A stretch of DNA of 64,000 bases from Hyphomonadaceae bacterium (GCA_016791445.1 JAEUMP010000016.1:350490-414489); one strand, 5' to 3'. Positions 1-9,525 are shown, counted from the stretch's first letter. Made by a program: numbers and translations. The notes: generated by a model from the letters alone, not told the origin.

Positions 1-2
1 AC

Positions 3-248
3 GGCCGCGCGAGTGTCGAGGCGCTGGAGCAGCGCACGGGGGCCAAGTTCGCGCTGGAAGAACATGAAGACGAAGTGGAAACGGTGGCGGGCCTCGCCGC
101 CGCGATCGCCGGGCGGGTGCCGCAGCGTGGTGAGGTGCTGCGCCATCCGTCGGGGTTTGACTTTGAAATCCTCGATGCCGATCCGCGCCGCGTGAAACGT
201 CTGCGCGTGCGTCCGGCGCCGATCGTGCGGGAAGAGTCCGCAGCGTGA
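3..248 (+). CDS. CorC/HlyC-family transporter-associated protein, 3' end
   Basis: Only the last 81 codons are in the window; the 5' end lies outside. The reading frame starting at base 3 ends with a stop at 246-248. The visible peptide matches the C-terminal CorC_HlyC domain: an acidic stretch with EVETVAGL, then AGRVPQRGEV, then FDFEILDADPRRVKRLRVR. In this family the domain follows paired CBS domains, and members are linked to metal-ion (Mg/Co) efflux or membrane integrity. The stop overlaps the GTG start of lnt (GTGA), so the two are probably translationally coupled. The corC-lnt order is usual in Alphaproteobacteria. The domain call is firm; the exact function is inferred from the family. 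Confidence 0.85.
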   Translation, partial: GRASVEALEQRTGAKFALEEHEDEVETVAGLAAAIAGRVPQRGEVLRHPSGFDFEILDADPRRVKRLRVRPAPIVREESAA

Positions 249-1882
249 GAGTGGGTGACGATCGGACCCCGGCGTTGAGCGGCGTGCAGCTCTGGCTCGA
301 TCAGTTGCCGCGTTGGCGCATGTATGTCGTCGCGCTCGCGACCGGCGCGTTCTCCGCTCTTGCTTACGCACCGTTCTATATCGCCCCCGCACTGGCGGTG
401 GGATTGTGCGTGCTCGTCTGGCTGATGGATGGCGCAGCGCGCCACCACAGGCCGATGCGCGCGGCGTTCGGGCGCGGCTGGGCGTTCGCTTTCGGGCATT
501 TTCTCGCGGGCACCTACTGGGTCGGCGCGGCGTTCACGCAAGTCGATGGCGCCATGGCGCTGATGCCGCTGGGCGTGCTCAGCCTGCCTGCGGTGCTGGC
601 GTTGTTCTGGGGCGTCGCGATGATGGTCGCGGTGCGGCTGTGGACGGCGGATTCGCGCCGCATTGGCGCATTTGCAGGCGCGCTGATCCTTGCAGAAGTA
701 GCGCGCGGCAACGCCTTCGGCGGCTTCCCGTGGAATCTCGCAGGCTATACGTGGGAAGCGGGATCGCCGCTGTCGCAGGTCGCGGCGTTCGTGGGCATTT
801 ACGGACTGACGGCGATTACGCTGCTGGTGCTCGCGACGCCGGCGACGCTCGCCGATTCCCATCGTGGATGGGCCGCGCGCGCGACGCCGGCGATGATTGC
901 GGCCTTGCTGCTCGGTTTTCTCTGGGGCGCGGGGTATCAGCGGCTCGAAGCGGCGGGTCCCGTCGATGCGCGCGCGGGCGGTGTGGCGGTGCGCGTGGTC
1001 GATCCCGGCTTTACGCAGCGCGAGAAGTGGACCGAGGGCCGCGAACGAGAAGTGCTGGAGCGCTATCTTGAGCTCACGGGTCCCGCGACCGCCGACAACG
1101 CGGAAGAAGTCGTCGTATGGCCGGAAGGCGCGGTGCCCGCGCGCTATCCGCAAATGCCCGTCTTGATGGAAAATCCGGACATGCTCGACGCGATCGGCCG
1201 CACGCTCGGCGACCGGGTGCTGATCATGGGCGCCACGCGCATCGAGTACGACAACAATGGTTCGCCTGAGCACTACTACAACGCGGGCGTGGTGGTGGAC
1301 GGCGTATCGGGGCAGGCGGAAGTCCGCCAGTGGCACGACAAGTTCCGCCTCACGCCGTTCGGAGAATTCATTCCGGCGTTCGACCTGATCTCCTGGCTCG
1401 ACATCCCGACGCTGCAGCAGATCGGCACGGGCTTCACGCCGGGCGACCCGCCGTCGCGCGTCGTGATCCCGGGGGCGGAGGATGCGCTCATTCTCATATG
1501 CTACGAATCCATCTTTCCGGGACTCGTGCCGCGTGGCGCGGAGCGTCCCGGCTGGATCGCCAACATCTCGATCGACGCGTGGTATGGCGAAGGCACCGGG
1601 CCGTTCCAGAACGACAACCAGTCGCGCTATCGCGCCATCGAGGAAGGCCTGCCGATGGCGCGCGCGGCGTCGGGCGGCGTCTCTTCGATCACCGATCCGT
1701 ACGGCCGCAAGGTCGTCGAGGTCGGTCGAGAGGGCGGGGCGGTGGAAGCCGCGCTCCCTGTCCCGCTGCCGGAGACGATCAATGCGCGCTTCGGCTTCCT
1801 GTTGACGCCGCTGCTTATTCTGCTCATCGCCTTCCTGCGTTTCGCGCCGCCCGGCGCGCCCGCGCGGGGTTTCAGGTCATGA
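245..1882 (+). CDS. lnt: Apolipoprotein N-acyltransferase
   Basis: Lnt transfers an acyl chain from phospholipid to the N-terminal cysteine of apolipoproteins in the inner membrane, the last step of lipoprotein maturation. The 545-residue protein has about six hydrophobic N-terminal segments (residues 25-230), then a carbon-nitrogen hydrolase domain. The catalytic triad is visible: Glu in VVWPEGAVP, Lys in WHDKFRLTPFGEF and Cys in LICYESIFPG. A last membrane segment (FGFLLTPLLILLIAFL) closes the protein, as expected for Lnt. The GTG start is chosen because it overlaps the corC stop; a later ATG at 320 would cut into the first membrane helix. Several lipoproteins in this window would be substrates. 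Confidence 0.93.
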   Translation: MRVGDDRTPALSGVQLWLDQLPRWRMYVVALATGAFSALAYAPFYIAPALAVGLCVLVWLMDGAARHHRPMRAAFGRGWAFAFGHFLAGTYWVGAAFTQVDGAMALMPLGVLSLPAVLALFWGVAMMVAVRLWTADSRRIGAFAGALILAEVARGNAFGGFPWNLAGYTWEAGSPLSQVAAFVGIYGLTAITLLVLATPATLADSHRGWAARATPAMIAALLLGFLWGAGYQRLEAAGPVDARAGGVAVRVVDPGFTQREKWTEGREREVLERYLELTGPATADNAEEVVVWPEGAVPARYPQMPVLMENPDMLDAIGRTLGDRVLIMGATRIEYDNNGSPEHYYNAGVVVDGVSGQAEVRQWHDKFRLTPFGEFIPAFDLISWLDIPTLQQIGTGFTPGDPPSRVVIPGAEDALILICYESIFPGLVPRGAERPGWIANISIDAWYGEGTGPFQNDNQSRYRAIEEGLPMARAASGGVSSITDPYGRKVVEVGREGGAVEAALPVPLPETINARFGFLLTPLLILLIAFLRFAPPGAPARGFRS

Positions 1883-2319
1883 GCGAAGAGCGGCTCGCCA
1901 ACAGCGTGGACAAGCGCATCGGCCAGCGCGTGAAGCAGCGCCGGCTGGAAATGGGCATGTCGCAGGAGCGGCTCGCCGAACTTCTCGGCGTCACGTTCCA
2001 GCAGATCCAGAAATACGAGAAGGGCGTGAACCGCGTCGCCGCGAGCCGCCTGTTTGAGCTCGCGAGCGCGCTCGGCGTGGGGCTCGCCTACTTTTTCGAG
2101 GGACTGACTGCGGGCGCACCGCAGGGCGGCGGCGTCGCCGAGGACGGGCAGGAATTCGTCTACGACATGCTCGCCAGCCCTGAAGGGCAGCAGCTTTTGC
2201 AGATCTTCGGGCAGATCCGCAGCGCCAAGGTTCGGCGGCGGGTGGTGGAGCTGGTCAGGACGCTGGCCGAGGACGACGCCGAAGACACCGCCGACGGGCG
2301 CTTGCCCGGCCCGACTTAG
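1879..2319 (+). CDS. XRE-family HTH transcriptional regulator
   Basis: This 146-residue protein has a Cro/C1-type helix-turn-helix near the N-terminus: [34 protein letters not shown], then [17 protein letters not shown]. The C-terminal part ([16 protein letters not shown]) is probably a dimerisation helix. Its ATG overlaps the lnt stop (ATGA). An XRE regulator between lnt and metK is a recurrent alphaproteobacterial arrangement. A perfect 7-bp-arm inverted repeat lies directly after its stop and before metK, so it may act on metK. The DNA-binding fold is clear; the target is inference. Confidence 0.88.
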   Translation: MSEERLANSVDKRIGQRVKQRRLEMGMSQERLAELLGVTFQQIQKYEKGVNRVAASRLFELASALGVGLAYFFEGLTAGAPQGGGVAEDGQEFVYDMLASPEGQQLLQIFGQIRSAKVRRRVVELVRTLAEDDAEDTADGRLPGPT

Positions 2320-2320
2320 A

Positions 2321-2342
2321 GATATAAGGAAGTCTTTATATC
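2321..2342. promoter_or_regulatory. Inverted repeat before metK, operator-like
   Basis: GATATAA, an 8-base spacer (GGAAGTCT), then TTATATC. It is strongly A/T-rich against its surroundings and ends 32 bases before the metK GTG. It resembles the ATATAAAGA-type operators described for ArsR-type regulators of methionine/SAM genes in Alphaproteobacteria. It could equally serve the XRE regulator encoded just upstream. It is too short to be a SAM riboswitch. Confidence 0.5.
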
Positions 2343-2374
2343 CCGATTTCCCCGTTTCTGATGGAGACGACCCC

Positions 2375-3553
2375 GTGCGCCGCCAATCCTATGTGTTCAC
2401 CAGCGAATCCGTCTCCGAAGGCCATCCGGACAAAGTCGCGGACCGCATTTCCGATACCGTGGTCGACGCGTTCCTGGGCGAGGACCCGGTCGCGCGCGTG
2501 GCGTGCGAAACGCTGGTGACGACGCAGCGCATCATCCTCGCCGGTGAGGTCCGCACGGGCGACGACAAGATCAAGAAGATCATCGACGGCCTTGAGGAGA
2601 AGGTCCGCGCCGCGGTGAAGGACATCGGCTATCACCAGCAGGGCTTCCACTGGGCTACGGCCCACTACGAGTGCCACCTGCACGCGCAGTCCGCCGACAT
2701 CGCAATGGGCGTCGATTCCTCGTCGAACAAGGACGAAGGCGCAGGCGACCAGGGCATCATGTTCGGCTACGCGACGAACGAGACGCCGGAGCTCATGCCG
2801 GCGACGCTGCAATACTCGCACAACATCCTGAAAGTGCTGGCGGATGCGCGTCACAGGGGGATAGAGCCGAAGCTCGAGCCGGATGCGAAGAGCCAGGTCA
2901 CGCTGCAGTACGAAAACGGCAAGCCGGTCCGCGCGCTCGAGATCGTGCTGTCCACGCAGCACGCCGACGGCCTCACGCCGAAGGACGTGGAAGCGATCTG
3001 CAAGCCCTACATCCTGAAGGTGCTGCCGGAAGGCCTCGTCGACGCGAAGACAGTCTTCCACGTCAACCCGACGGGCAATTTCGTCATCGGCGGTCCGGAC
3101 GGCGACACCGGCCTCACGGGCCGCAAGATCATCGTCGATACCTATGGCGGCGCGGCGCCCCACGGCGGCGGCGCGTTCTCCGGCAAGGACCCGACGAAGG
3201 TCGACCGCTCGGCCGCCTATGTGTGTCGCTATCTCGCGAAGAACGTCGTGGCGGCGGGCCTCGCGGACCAGTGCACGATCCAGATCTCTTACGCGATCGG
3301 CGTGGCGCGCCCGCTGTCCTTCTACGTCGATCTCCACGGCTCCGACCGGATCGATCCCGCGAAGCTCGAAAAGGCGCTGCCGGAGATGGTGAACGGCTGC
3401 ACGCCGCGCGCGATCCGCGAGCACCTGAAGCTCAACAAGGCGATCTACGCCCGCACCGCGGCCTACGGCCACTTCGGCCGCGCGCCGGAGGCGGACGGCG
3501 GCTTCTCGTGGGAAAAGACCGATCTCGTCGACCAGATCCGCGGGCTGGCATAA
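2375..3553 (+). CDS. metK: S-adenosylmethionine synthase
   Basis: MetK makes S-adenosylmethionine from methionine and ATP. The 392-residue product has the normal family length and signatures: [14 protein letters not shown] at the N-terminus, [12 protein letters not shown] for the ATP/methionine site, [14 protein letters not shown], and the glycine-rich loop [19 protein letters not shown]. The GTG at 2375 is chosen because it puts the conserved [11 protein letters not shown] motif at residue 9 and follows a GGAG sequence at 2363-2366; the ATG at 2361 is out of frame. It sits downstream of lnt and the XRE gene with only a 55-base gap that contains the operator-like repeat. Confidence 0.97.
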   Translation: MRRQSYVFTSESVSEGHPDKVADRISDTVVDAFLGEDPVARVACETLVTTQRIILAGEVRTGDDKIKKIIDGLEEKVRAAVKDIGYHQQGFHWATAHYECHLHAQSADIAMGVDSSSNKDEGAGDQGIMFGYATNETPELMPATLQYSHNILKVLADARHRGIEPKLEPDAKSQVTLQYENGKPVRALEIVLSTQHADGLTPKDVEAICKPYILKVLPEGLVDAKTVFHVNPTGNFVIGGPDGDTGLTGRKIIVDTYGGAAPHGGGAFSGKDPTKVDRSAAYVCRYLAKNVVAAGLADQCTIQISYAIGVARPLSFYVDLHGSDRIDPAKLEKALPEMVNGCTPRAIREHLKLNKAIYARTAAYGHFGRAPEADGGFSWEKTDLVDQIRGLA

Positions 3554-3569
3554 GCGCAGCATGAGCTTT

Positions 3570-3592
3570 CCTCCCCTTGTTTCAGGGGGAGG
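3570..3592. terminator. Hairpin between convergent metK and SRPBCC gene
   Basis: CCTCCCC (3570-3576) pairs with GGGGAGG (3586-3592) around a 9-base loop. It lies 17 bases after the metK stop, between two converging genes, so it probably terminates both transcripts. There is no T-run. Similar CTCCCC/GGGGAG hairpins recur at 20824, 21870, 23876 and 54065. Confidence 0.5.
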
Positions 3593-3603
3593 ACGGGATC
3601 GCG

Positions 3604-4011
3604 CTACTTCGCCTCCACGTGCCGCGCGAAGTTGTTCAGAATCGCCTGCCAGCCGTCGCGCTGCATATCGACGTCGTTTTCTGACTCAGCATCGAAGGCG
3701 ACGCGCACCGTCACGCCATCGGCGGCGGGCGTGAAATCGACGGTCGCATTTCGATCGCCGAAGGTGTAGGCGATGTGCTTGTGCGGCACGATCTTCGTGT
3801 AGGTCCCGGCGAAATCGAAGCCGAAGCTGCCGTCTTTCGCTTCCATGCGCGACGAGAACGCGCCGCCTTCGCGCAGATCGACGGTGGACGCTGTGGTGTG
3901 CCAGTCATCGGAGGCGGCGTTCCACTGCTTGATGTCATCGGGCGTCACATAGGCGTCCCACACCTTTGCGATGGGCGCGCGGACCAGTTTCTCAACGACA
4001 ATCCGTGTCAT
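3604..4011 (-). CDS. SRPBCC (AHSA1-like) domain protein
   Basis: 135-residue soluble protein of the START/Bet v 1-like superfamily, AHSA1 type. Visible signatures are the N-terminal strand with VEKLVRAPIAKVWDAYVTPDDIKQW, the GGAFSSRMEAKDGSFGFDFAGTY strand region, and the C-terminal helix DGWQAILNNFARHVEAK. Family members bind hydrophobic ligands or act as stress proteins; the ligand cannot be read from sequence. The ATG at 4011 is chosen because it begins the domain exactly and lies 4 bases past the stop of the upstream monooxygenase, so the two form one transcription unit. Confidence 0.85.
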   Translation of the reverse strand: MTRIVVEKLVRAPIAKVWDAYVTPDDIKQWNAASDDWHTTASTVDLREGGAFSSRMEAKDGSFGFDFAGTYTKIVPHKHIAYTFGDRNATVDFTPAADGVTVRVAFDAESENDVDMQRDGWQAILNNFARHVEAK

Positions 4012-4015
4012 CGTC

Positions 4016-5521
4016 TCACTCCGCCATCGCTTCGACGGGCTTTGCCGCTGGCGCGCGGGCAGGGACGTCGACGGGATTGGAAAACTCCATCGCGTCATCG
4101 TCCACGGCGCCGAATTTCAGGTCCATGAGATCGCGGATATAATTCTGATGCACGCGCCAAGGCGACTCCTTGCCCTGGCGCGGAAACTTGTCGATCGAAC
4201 GCTGCACATAGCCGGACGAGAAATCGAGCCACGGATCGGTCTCGATGGCGCCGCTGCGCAGACGCGGCGTCGCCTGCTTCATGCCGACGCGGTCCATGTG
4301 ATTGAGCAGGCGGCACACATACGCGCAGGTGAGATCGGATTTCAGCGTCCAGGACGCATTGGTGTAGCCGAAAGACGACGCCATATTCGGCACGTCGGAA
4401 TACATCATGCCCTTGTAGTTGACGGTCTTCGACATCTCGACATCGACGCCGTCGACGCGCATCTGTACGCCGCCGAGCAGTTCGAGCGTGAGGCCCGTTG
4501 CGGAGACGATGATGTCCGCATCTAGCGCTTCGCCCGACTTCAACTTGAGACCCGTCGCAGTGAAGCTCTCGATATGGTCGGTGACGACCGACGCACGGCC
4601 TTCCTTGATCGTCGCGAAGAGATCATTGTCGGGCACGAGGCACAGGCGTTGGTCCCACGGATTGTAGCGCGGTGTGAAGTGTTTCTCGACGTCGTAGCCT
4701 TCGGGCAGCTGCTCCTTGACCATGCCGATGAGACGATCCTTCACCCTGTCAGGGCGTTTGCGCGCCATGTTGAAGAAGAACATCTGGAACAGCACGTTCT
4801 TCCAGCGCGTGAGGCCGTAGGCTAGCTTCAGCGGCACGCGCTTGCGCAACCAGTTGGCGATGGCGTCTTCCGCGGGGCGCGAGGCCATGTAAGTCGGCGA
4901 GCGCTGCAGCATCGTCACATGTGCGGCGTCTTTCGCCATTTCCGGCACGAGCGTGACAGCTGTTGCGCCCGAACCGATGACGACGACCTTCTTGCCCCTG
5001 TAGTCGAGATCTTCCGGCCACTTCTGCGGATGCACGAAGGCGCCCTTGAAATCGGCGAGGCCCGGAAAGTCCGGCGTGTAGCCTTCCGAATACTTGTAAT
5101 AGCCGCTGCACATGAACAGGAAGCCGCAGGTGAGGCGCACCGTTTCGCCGTTGCGTTCGGCTTCCACTGTCCAGCGGGCATCGGCCGAGGACCACGACGC
5201 GCGCTTCACCATGTGGTTGTAGCGGATGTGCGGCTCCACGCCGTGCTCAGCGGATGTCTCGCGCACATAGTTGAGGATGGCCGGGCCATCGGCGATGGCC
5301 CTGGCGTTCGTCCACGGCTTGAAGCCGTAGCCGAGGGTGTACATGTCGCTGTCGGAGCGGATGCCAGGATAGCGGAAGAGATCCCAAGTGCCGCCGCTCG
5401 CGGCGCGGCCCTCGAGGATCGCATAGGTCTTGCCGGGGCAATCCTTCTGCAGATGGACGGCCGCGCCGATGCCGGAAAGGCCGGCGCCGACGATGATGAC
5501 ATCGAAGTGTTCGACAGCCAC
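4016..5521 (-). CDS. Flavin-containing Baeyer-Villiger-type monooxygenase
   Basis: 501-residue flavoprotein monooxygenase. An N-terminal FAD Rossmann motif (VIIVGAGLSGIGAAVHL), a second NADPH-binding Rossmann motif (VVVIGSGATAVTLVPEM) and, before it, the Baeyer-Villiger fingerprint FKGAFVHPQKWP (FxGxxxHxxxW) are all present. Such enzymes insert oxygen next to a carbonyl group to make esters or lactones from ketones; the substrate here is unknown. The GTWDLFRYPGIRSDSDMYTLGY segment is typical of this class. It is followed after 4 bases by the SRPBCC gene. Cytosolic; no signal peptide. Confidence 0.9.
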   Translation of the reverse strand: MAVEHFDVIIVGAGLSGIGAAVHLQKDCPGKTYAILEGRAASGGTWDLFRYPGIRSDSDMYTLGYGFKPWTNARAIADGPAILNYVRETSAEHGVEPHIRYNHMVKRASWSSADARWTVEAERNGETVRLTCGFLFMCSGYYKYSEGYTPDFPGLADFKGAFVHPQKWPEDLDYRGKKVVVIGSGATAVTLVPEMAKDAAHVTMLQRSPTYMASRPAEDAIANWLRKRVPLKLAYGLTRWKNVLFQMFFFNMARKRPDRVKDRLIGMVKEQLPEGYDVEKHFTPRYNPWDQRLCLVPDNDLFATIKEGRASVVTDHIESFTATGLKLKSGEALDADIIVSATGLTLELLGGVQMRVDGVDVEMSKTVNYKGMMYSDVPNMASSFGYTNASWTLKSDLTCAYVCRLLNHMDRVGMKQATPRLRSGAIETDPWLDFSSGYVQRSIDKFPRQGKESPWRVHQNYIRDLMDLKFGAVDDDAMEFSNPVDVPARAPAAKPVEAMAE

Positions 5522-5601
5522 GAATGCTTCCTCCGGATATTCCTGACGGCGGCGTCACCGATTATTGCGACACCTCCGCCCGCCGGGCAAGGAAGCGGGC
5601 G

Positions 5602-7749
5602 TCAGAACTTCACGGCTACCCCCGCCTGCACCAGTCGCGGCGCGCCCGGCAGGATGCCCCGCGAGCGGTCCACGATGTAGGTCTCGTCGAATACGTTCTT
5701 CACTGTGGCGAAGAGGGTCGTGCCGTCGCCGAAGGGACGGAGATTGGCGGCGAGGTTCACGGTCGTGGCGTCGTCGATCAGGCCGCGCTGGCCGTTGGCG
5801 ATGGGCGCTACGGTGTTGAGATCGTCGGTGAACATCTCGCCGGTGTACTGGACTTCCACCTGCGCCTCGAACCACGCGCCGCGCGCATAGCCGATGGCGG
5901 CGGAGGCGATCCATTCCGGCGCGTAGGGGAGGCGGTTGCCGCTGACGGACGTCGTCGTGAAGCCGGCGATATTGGAGAAGCGCGCGCCTTCGAACTGCGC
6001 ATCGGCAAGCCATGTGGCGGCCGCGCGGAAGAACACGTCATCGGTCTGCATCACGCCTATGTCGCGCAGCGATGCCTGCATCGACGCTTCGAACCCTGCA
6101 TGGCGCGTCTCGCCGGCGCTGGTCAGCGTTGCGCCGACGCCGCCAGCGACGGAGGCCGGGACGATCTGGTTCTCGAAGTTCATCAGGAAGGCGCCGACGT
6201 CGATGTTGACGCCCTTGGTCGGCGCCCCGCGCAGGCCGATCTCGTAATTCACGCTGCGCTCGGCATCGAGATCGACAACGCCGCCGGCGTTGGTGACGAT
6301 GTCTTCCGCGCGCGGCGGGGCGAAACCGCGATGTACGCCGCCATAGACGACGAAATCGGGGTTCACATCGAAGGAAACGCCGAGACCTGGGATCACTTCC
6401 GTAAGGTCCGTCTCGCCGCGCTGGCCGGTCAGGCCGTTGACGCGCTCGTACTCGATCTTTTCGACGCGCACGCCGGGGCTCACGCGGAGCCGACCTAAGG
6501 TGGCTTCCGCCGTCGCCCAGCCTGACACAGCCTCCGCGTAGCGCAGGTTGAACTCGGCGACGCCGCCGTTCGCGCCACGACCCGGCGTGCGTGCGTTCGG
6601 CGTTGCGCCGTTGAACTGCAGGCGGTTCTGCCGCTCCGTGTGCCAGCGCGCGCCCACTTCGGTTTCGAGCGGCGCGCCGAAGAGAACGCCCGTCCAGCCG
6701 AGACGGGATTCCACGCCATAGACATTGTATTCGCGCAGCCGGCCTTCATTGCCGCAGGTGGTGGAGAGGTTCGCCATGCCGCCGCAGGTCGTATCGTTCG
6801 GGCGTTGTGCGGAGTTGGACGACTGCCGCCACCAGTCGCGGTTGAACCAGATGTTGTAGACCGACGTCGTCAGCTTCACGTCTTCGCCGACGCGCCAGCC
6901 ATGCGTGGCGGAGGCGGTGAAGCGCTCGGTCTCGAAGCGGTCGTTCGGGAAGGGGTTGCCAAACGGATCGGCGGCGTACTCGGCTTCCGTCAATCCGGAA
7001 TAACTGACCTGGCTGTCTTCGCTGGCGCGACCGATGCGGACGACGAGACGATGATCGTCGCCGAAGTCGCGTTCGGCCTTCAGGTAGAGATCGTCGAACT
7101 GCAGGCCGTGATTGGCGCGCACGCCGTCGAACTGCGTGTAGTTGCCGTGCGCCAGCAGCCGTGCGCCGAGCACTTCGCCGCCGATGGAGCCGTCGAGTTC
7201 GCCATAGCCCTCCGTGCCGCCCGCGGCGAGAACCGAAGCCGTGAACGCGCTTGGCGCCGACGGCGTGATGTAGTTGACGACGCCGCCCACCGTCTGCGGT
7301 CCGAAGCGGATCTGGCCGGAGCCCTTGAGCACTTCGATGCGCTGGAAGCGGCGCACGGGCGGATGCGAGTAGGTGGCGTTGTCGCCGTAGGGTCCGTAGG
7401 TCAGCGGCAGTCCGTCCTCGAGCAGCAGCGTCTTGGAAGAGCGCGTCGGCGAAAGTCCGCGCACGCCGATGTTCGGACGCAGTCCGAGGCCTTCCTCGTC
7501 ACGGGGATAGACGCCCGAAACCTGGCGCAGCGCCTCGTTGACGCTCAGCACGCGCGAGCGCTCGAGATCTTCCTGTTCAATGGTCGCGCCGGAACCCGGA
7601 ATGTGGAGCAGATCGGTGCGCGATCCCACGACCACCACCTCGGGGGCGGAGACGACGTCCGCGCCGCCCCGCGCCGTTTCGGCGCCGGCGGGCGCCGCGA
7701 GCGCCATGATGGCGGCGGTGGATGCGAACAACGACAGAGACTTGGACAT
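5602..7749 (-). CDS. TonB-dependent receptor, FecA-like
   Basis: 715-residue outer-membrane receptor. It has a signal peptide (MALAAPAGAETA), a plug domain (VLSVNEALRQVSGVYPRDE, then GLRPNIGVRGLSPTRSSKTLLLEDG and FQRIEVLKGSGQIRFGPQTVGGVVNYI) and a long beta-barrel ending in AGVAVKF, a typical aromatic outer-membrane insertion end. The plug motif RGLSPTRSSKTLLLEDGLP resembles ferric-citrate-type (FecA) receptors. No sigma/anti-sigma pair is adjacent and there is no N-terminal signalling domain. A Fur-box-like sequence lies 40-60 bases upstream of the ATG. Receptor type is firm; the siderophore is unknown. Confidence 0.9.
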   Translation of the reverse strand: MSKSLSLFASTAAIMALAAPAGAETARGGADVVSAPEVVVVGSRTDLLHIPGSGATIEQEDLERSRVLSVNEALRQVSGVYPRDEEGLGLRPNIGVRGLSPTRSSKTLLLEDGLPLTYGPYGDNATYSHPPVRRFQRIEVLKGSGQIRFGPQTVGGVVNYITPSAPSAFTASVLAAGGTEGYGELDGSIGGEVLGARLLAHGNYTQFDGVRANHGLQFDDLYLKAERDFGDDHRLVVRIGRASEDSQVSYSGLTEAEYAADPFGNPFPNDRFETERFTASATHGWRVGEDVKLTTSVYNIWFNRDWWRQSSNSAQRPNDTTCGGMANLSTTCGNEGRLREYNVYGVESRLGWTGVLFGAPLETEVGARWHTERQNRLQFNGATPNARTPGRGANGGVAEFNLRYAEAVSGWATAEATLGRLRVSPGVRVEKIEYERVNGLTGQRGETDLTEVIPGLGVSFDVNPDFVVYGGVHRGFAPPRAEDIVTNAGGVVDLDAERSVNYEIGLRGAPTKGVNIDVGAFLMNFENQIVPASVAGGVGATLTSAGETRHAGFEASMQASLRDIGVMQTDDVFFRAAATWLADAQFEGARFSNIAGFTTTSVSGNRLPYAPEWIASAAIGYARGAWFEAQVEVQYTGEMFTDDLNTVAPIANGQRGLIDDATTVNLAANLRPFGDGTTLFATVKNVFDETYIVDRSRGILPGAPRLVQAGVAVKF

Positions 7750-7788
7750 CCTGAACCCCTCAGGTTCTGCAATTAAGTCTCAATTAGG

Positions 7789-7809
7789 TTGCGAGCAACT
7801 CTTATTAGC
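7789..7809. promoter_or_regulatory. Possible Fur box upstream of the TonB receptor
   Basis: TTGCGAGCAACTCTTATTAGC resembles the imperfect alphaproteobacterial Fur consensus (TTGCGAATAATTCTCATTTGC-like), with about 15 of 21 positions agreeing by eye. It lies in the promoter region of the iron-receptor-like gene read leftward. The match is imperfect, so this is a suggestion only. Confidence 0.4.
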
Positions 7810-7929
7810 GCGTCGAGTTGTCACCGGACGCCGGGCAGGCGGCCTGATGAGGGGCGTCAGGGGAAGGGGCCTCGGGTTGACGCTGTTGGCTGGGCGGGGT
7901 TCAGACGTCGCCTCGCACAGGATGTCCCC

Positions 7930-8703
7930 ATGACCTTTGAAACGCTGATCGTCGAAACCCATGGCGCCGTGGGGTTGGTGAAGCTGAACCGCCCGAAGGC
8001 GCTGAATGCGCTCAACAGCCAGCTCCTCGGGGAACTCGGCCAGGCGCTGGCGGCGTTCGAGGCGGACGCGGGGATCGGCTGCATTGTCGTCACGGGCTCC
8101 GAGCGCGCTTTCGCGGCGGGCGCGGACATCAAGGAGATGTCGGAGAAGTCGTTCGGGGAAATGTATGCGTCGGACTTCTTTGGCGATGCCGATCATCTCG
8201 CGCGTTGCAGGAAGCCCACGATCGCAGCGGTGTCGGGCTTTGCGCTGGGCGGCGGGTGCGAGCTGGCCATGATGGCGGATGTGATCTTTGCATCGGAAAC
8301 CGCGAAGTTCGGTCAGCCGGAGATCAAGCTTGGCGTCATTCCCGGCATTGGCGGGACGCAGCGCCTCGTGCGCGCCATCGGCAAGGCCAAGGCGATGGAT
8401 CTCTGCCTCACCGGCCGCATGATGGACGCGGCGGAGGCGGAAAAGAGCGGCCTCGTCGCGCGTGTCATTCCTGCGGACAAGTTCATGGATGAAGTGATGG
8501 CCGCCGCCACGCTGATCGCCGGCTTCTCCAAGCCTGCGCTGATGGTGTGCAAGGAAGCGGTGAACCGCGCCTTCGAATCCTCTCTCGCCGAAGGCATCCG
8601 TTTTGAGCGGCGCGTGTTTCACTCGCTCTTCGCCACCGAAGACCAGAAGGAAGGCATGGCGGCGTTCATCGAGAAGCGCGATCCGGCGTTCAAGGATCGC
8701 TGA
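7930..8703 (+). CDS. Enoyl-CoA hydratase
   Basis: 257-residue crotonase-family enzyme that adds water to trans-2-enoyl-CoA in fatty-acid beta-oxidation. The CoA-binding/oxyanion motif [11 protein letters not shown] and the second motif [19 protein letters not shown] are present, followed by [20 protein letters not shown], where the Glu of QPEIKLG (and Glu in the GGGCE region) are the catalytic pair in short-chain enoyl-CoA hydratases. The C-terminal [20 protein letters not shown] helices complete the fold. The ATG at 7930 begins exactly at the family start; upstream in-frame sequence is not conserved-looking. It precedes rpsT on the same strand with a 97-base gap. Confidence 0.93.
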   Translation: MTFETLIVETHGAVGLVKLNRPKALNALNSQLLGELGQALAAFEADAGIGCIVVTGSERAFAAGADIKEMSEKSFGEMYASDFFGDADHLARCRKPTIAAVSGFALGGGCELAMMADVIFASETAKFGQPEIKLGVIPGIGGTQRLVRAIGKAKAMDLCLTGRMMDAAEAEKSGLVARVIPADKFMDEVMAAATLIAGFSKPALMVCKEAVNRAFESSLAEGIRFERRVFHSLFATEDQKEGMAAFIEKRDPAFKDR

Positions 8704-8800
8704 CGCGGCGGTCCGGTCGGCGCATCGCGTGTTGACCGGACCCGGCCTCCCCGATATATCCCCGCGCTTCCTCTACAGAACCCTTTCGAGACCGATACAG

Positions 8801-9073
8801 ATGGCCAATACCTCCTCCGCGAAGAAAGCGATCCGCAAGATCGCCCGGCGCACCGCCGTCAACACGGCCCGCCGTTCCCGCGTGCGGACGTTCTGGCGCA
8901 AGGTCGAGGAGGCGCTGGCCTCCGGCGACGCGACGGCCGCTCAGGCCGCGTTCGCCAACGCCGAATCGGAAACGATGCGCGCCGTGTCAAAGGGCGTGCT
9001 GCACAAGAACACCGGCTCGCGGAAGGTTTCGCGCCTCGCCAGCCGCGTGAAGACCCTCGCGGGCGCGCGCTAG
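8801..9073 (+). CDS. rpsT: 30S ribosomal protein S20
   Basis: 90-residue basic helical protein that binds 16S rRNA during small-subunit assembly. It begins [13 protein letters not shown], continues with [23 protein letters not shown], and ends with [19 protein letters not shown], all standard S20 features. The upstream in-frame extension is ignored because MANT is the family start. rpsT directly before dnaA is the usual alphaproteobacterial order, which supports the dnaA call that follows. Confidence 0.97.
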   Translation: MANTSSAKKAIRKIARRTAVNTARRSRVRTFWRKVEEALASGDATAAQAAFANAESETMRAVSKGVLHKNTGSRKVSRLASRVKTLAGAR

Positions 9074-9525
9074 GCGCCTTTTACTACTCCAGATTGAATA
9101 GCGCGTGCGGCGGTGACGTCGCGCGCGCTTTTGCGCGTCCCGGAACGCAACGCCAACTGCAAAATTTTTACACTTCCTTTGCGATTTTTTAGGAAGCGGC
9201 TGACCCGTTGCGCGCCAAGGATTTCGGGCGCGTCAATCAAATTCGTTGCGATGAGCGAATGTCGCGGGGTCATCGAAAAGCCCTTGGTACACAAGGCGAA
9301 ACACGTTTCGCTGGCAAACCATCCACACTGCTTTCGCGTGCTTGACCGTCATCGTTAATGGGTGCCAATCTTTCCCTCGTTCGGGGAACAAACACATCCG
9401 ACTACCCTCACAACGGGGCTGTTGATCGAGGGGCGCGAGCGCAGGGCTGCGGTTCGCGTTACGGTTGTGTTGTCTCCGGGGTCTGGAGCCGCCGCAAGGC
9501 GGTTCATAGCGAAAGCAAGGGGCTG
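9074..9525. other. rpsT-dnaA intergenic region
   Basis: 452 bases without a convincing gene. It holds an A/T-rich patch at about 9157-9191 (CAAAATTTTTACAC then GCGATTTTTTAGG), a weak DnaA-box-like CCATCCACA at 9319-9327, and a TTGACC at 9342-9347 that could be a -35 element for dnaA. An open frame continuous with dnaA extends back to 9358 but lacks any resemblance to DnaA. I do not see enough clustered DnaA boxes to call it the chromosome origin. Confidence 0.4.

Noticed and set aside
2336..3562. 408-codon open frame on the minus strand opposite metK
   Set aside because: It is the complement of a conserved metK gene and lacks any known fold; G+C-rich codon use opens long false frames.
9358..9525. 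56-codon N-terminal extension of dnaA
   Set aside because: Sequence before MNHQRET is unlike domain I, and the AAGGGG site supports ATG 9526.
9074..9525. Chromosome origin between rpsT and dnaA
   Set aside because: Only one weak DnaA-box-like site and one A/T patch; in Caulobacterales the origin is often elsewhere.
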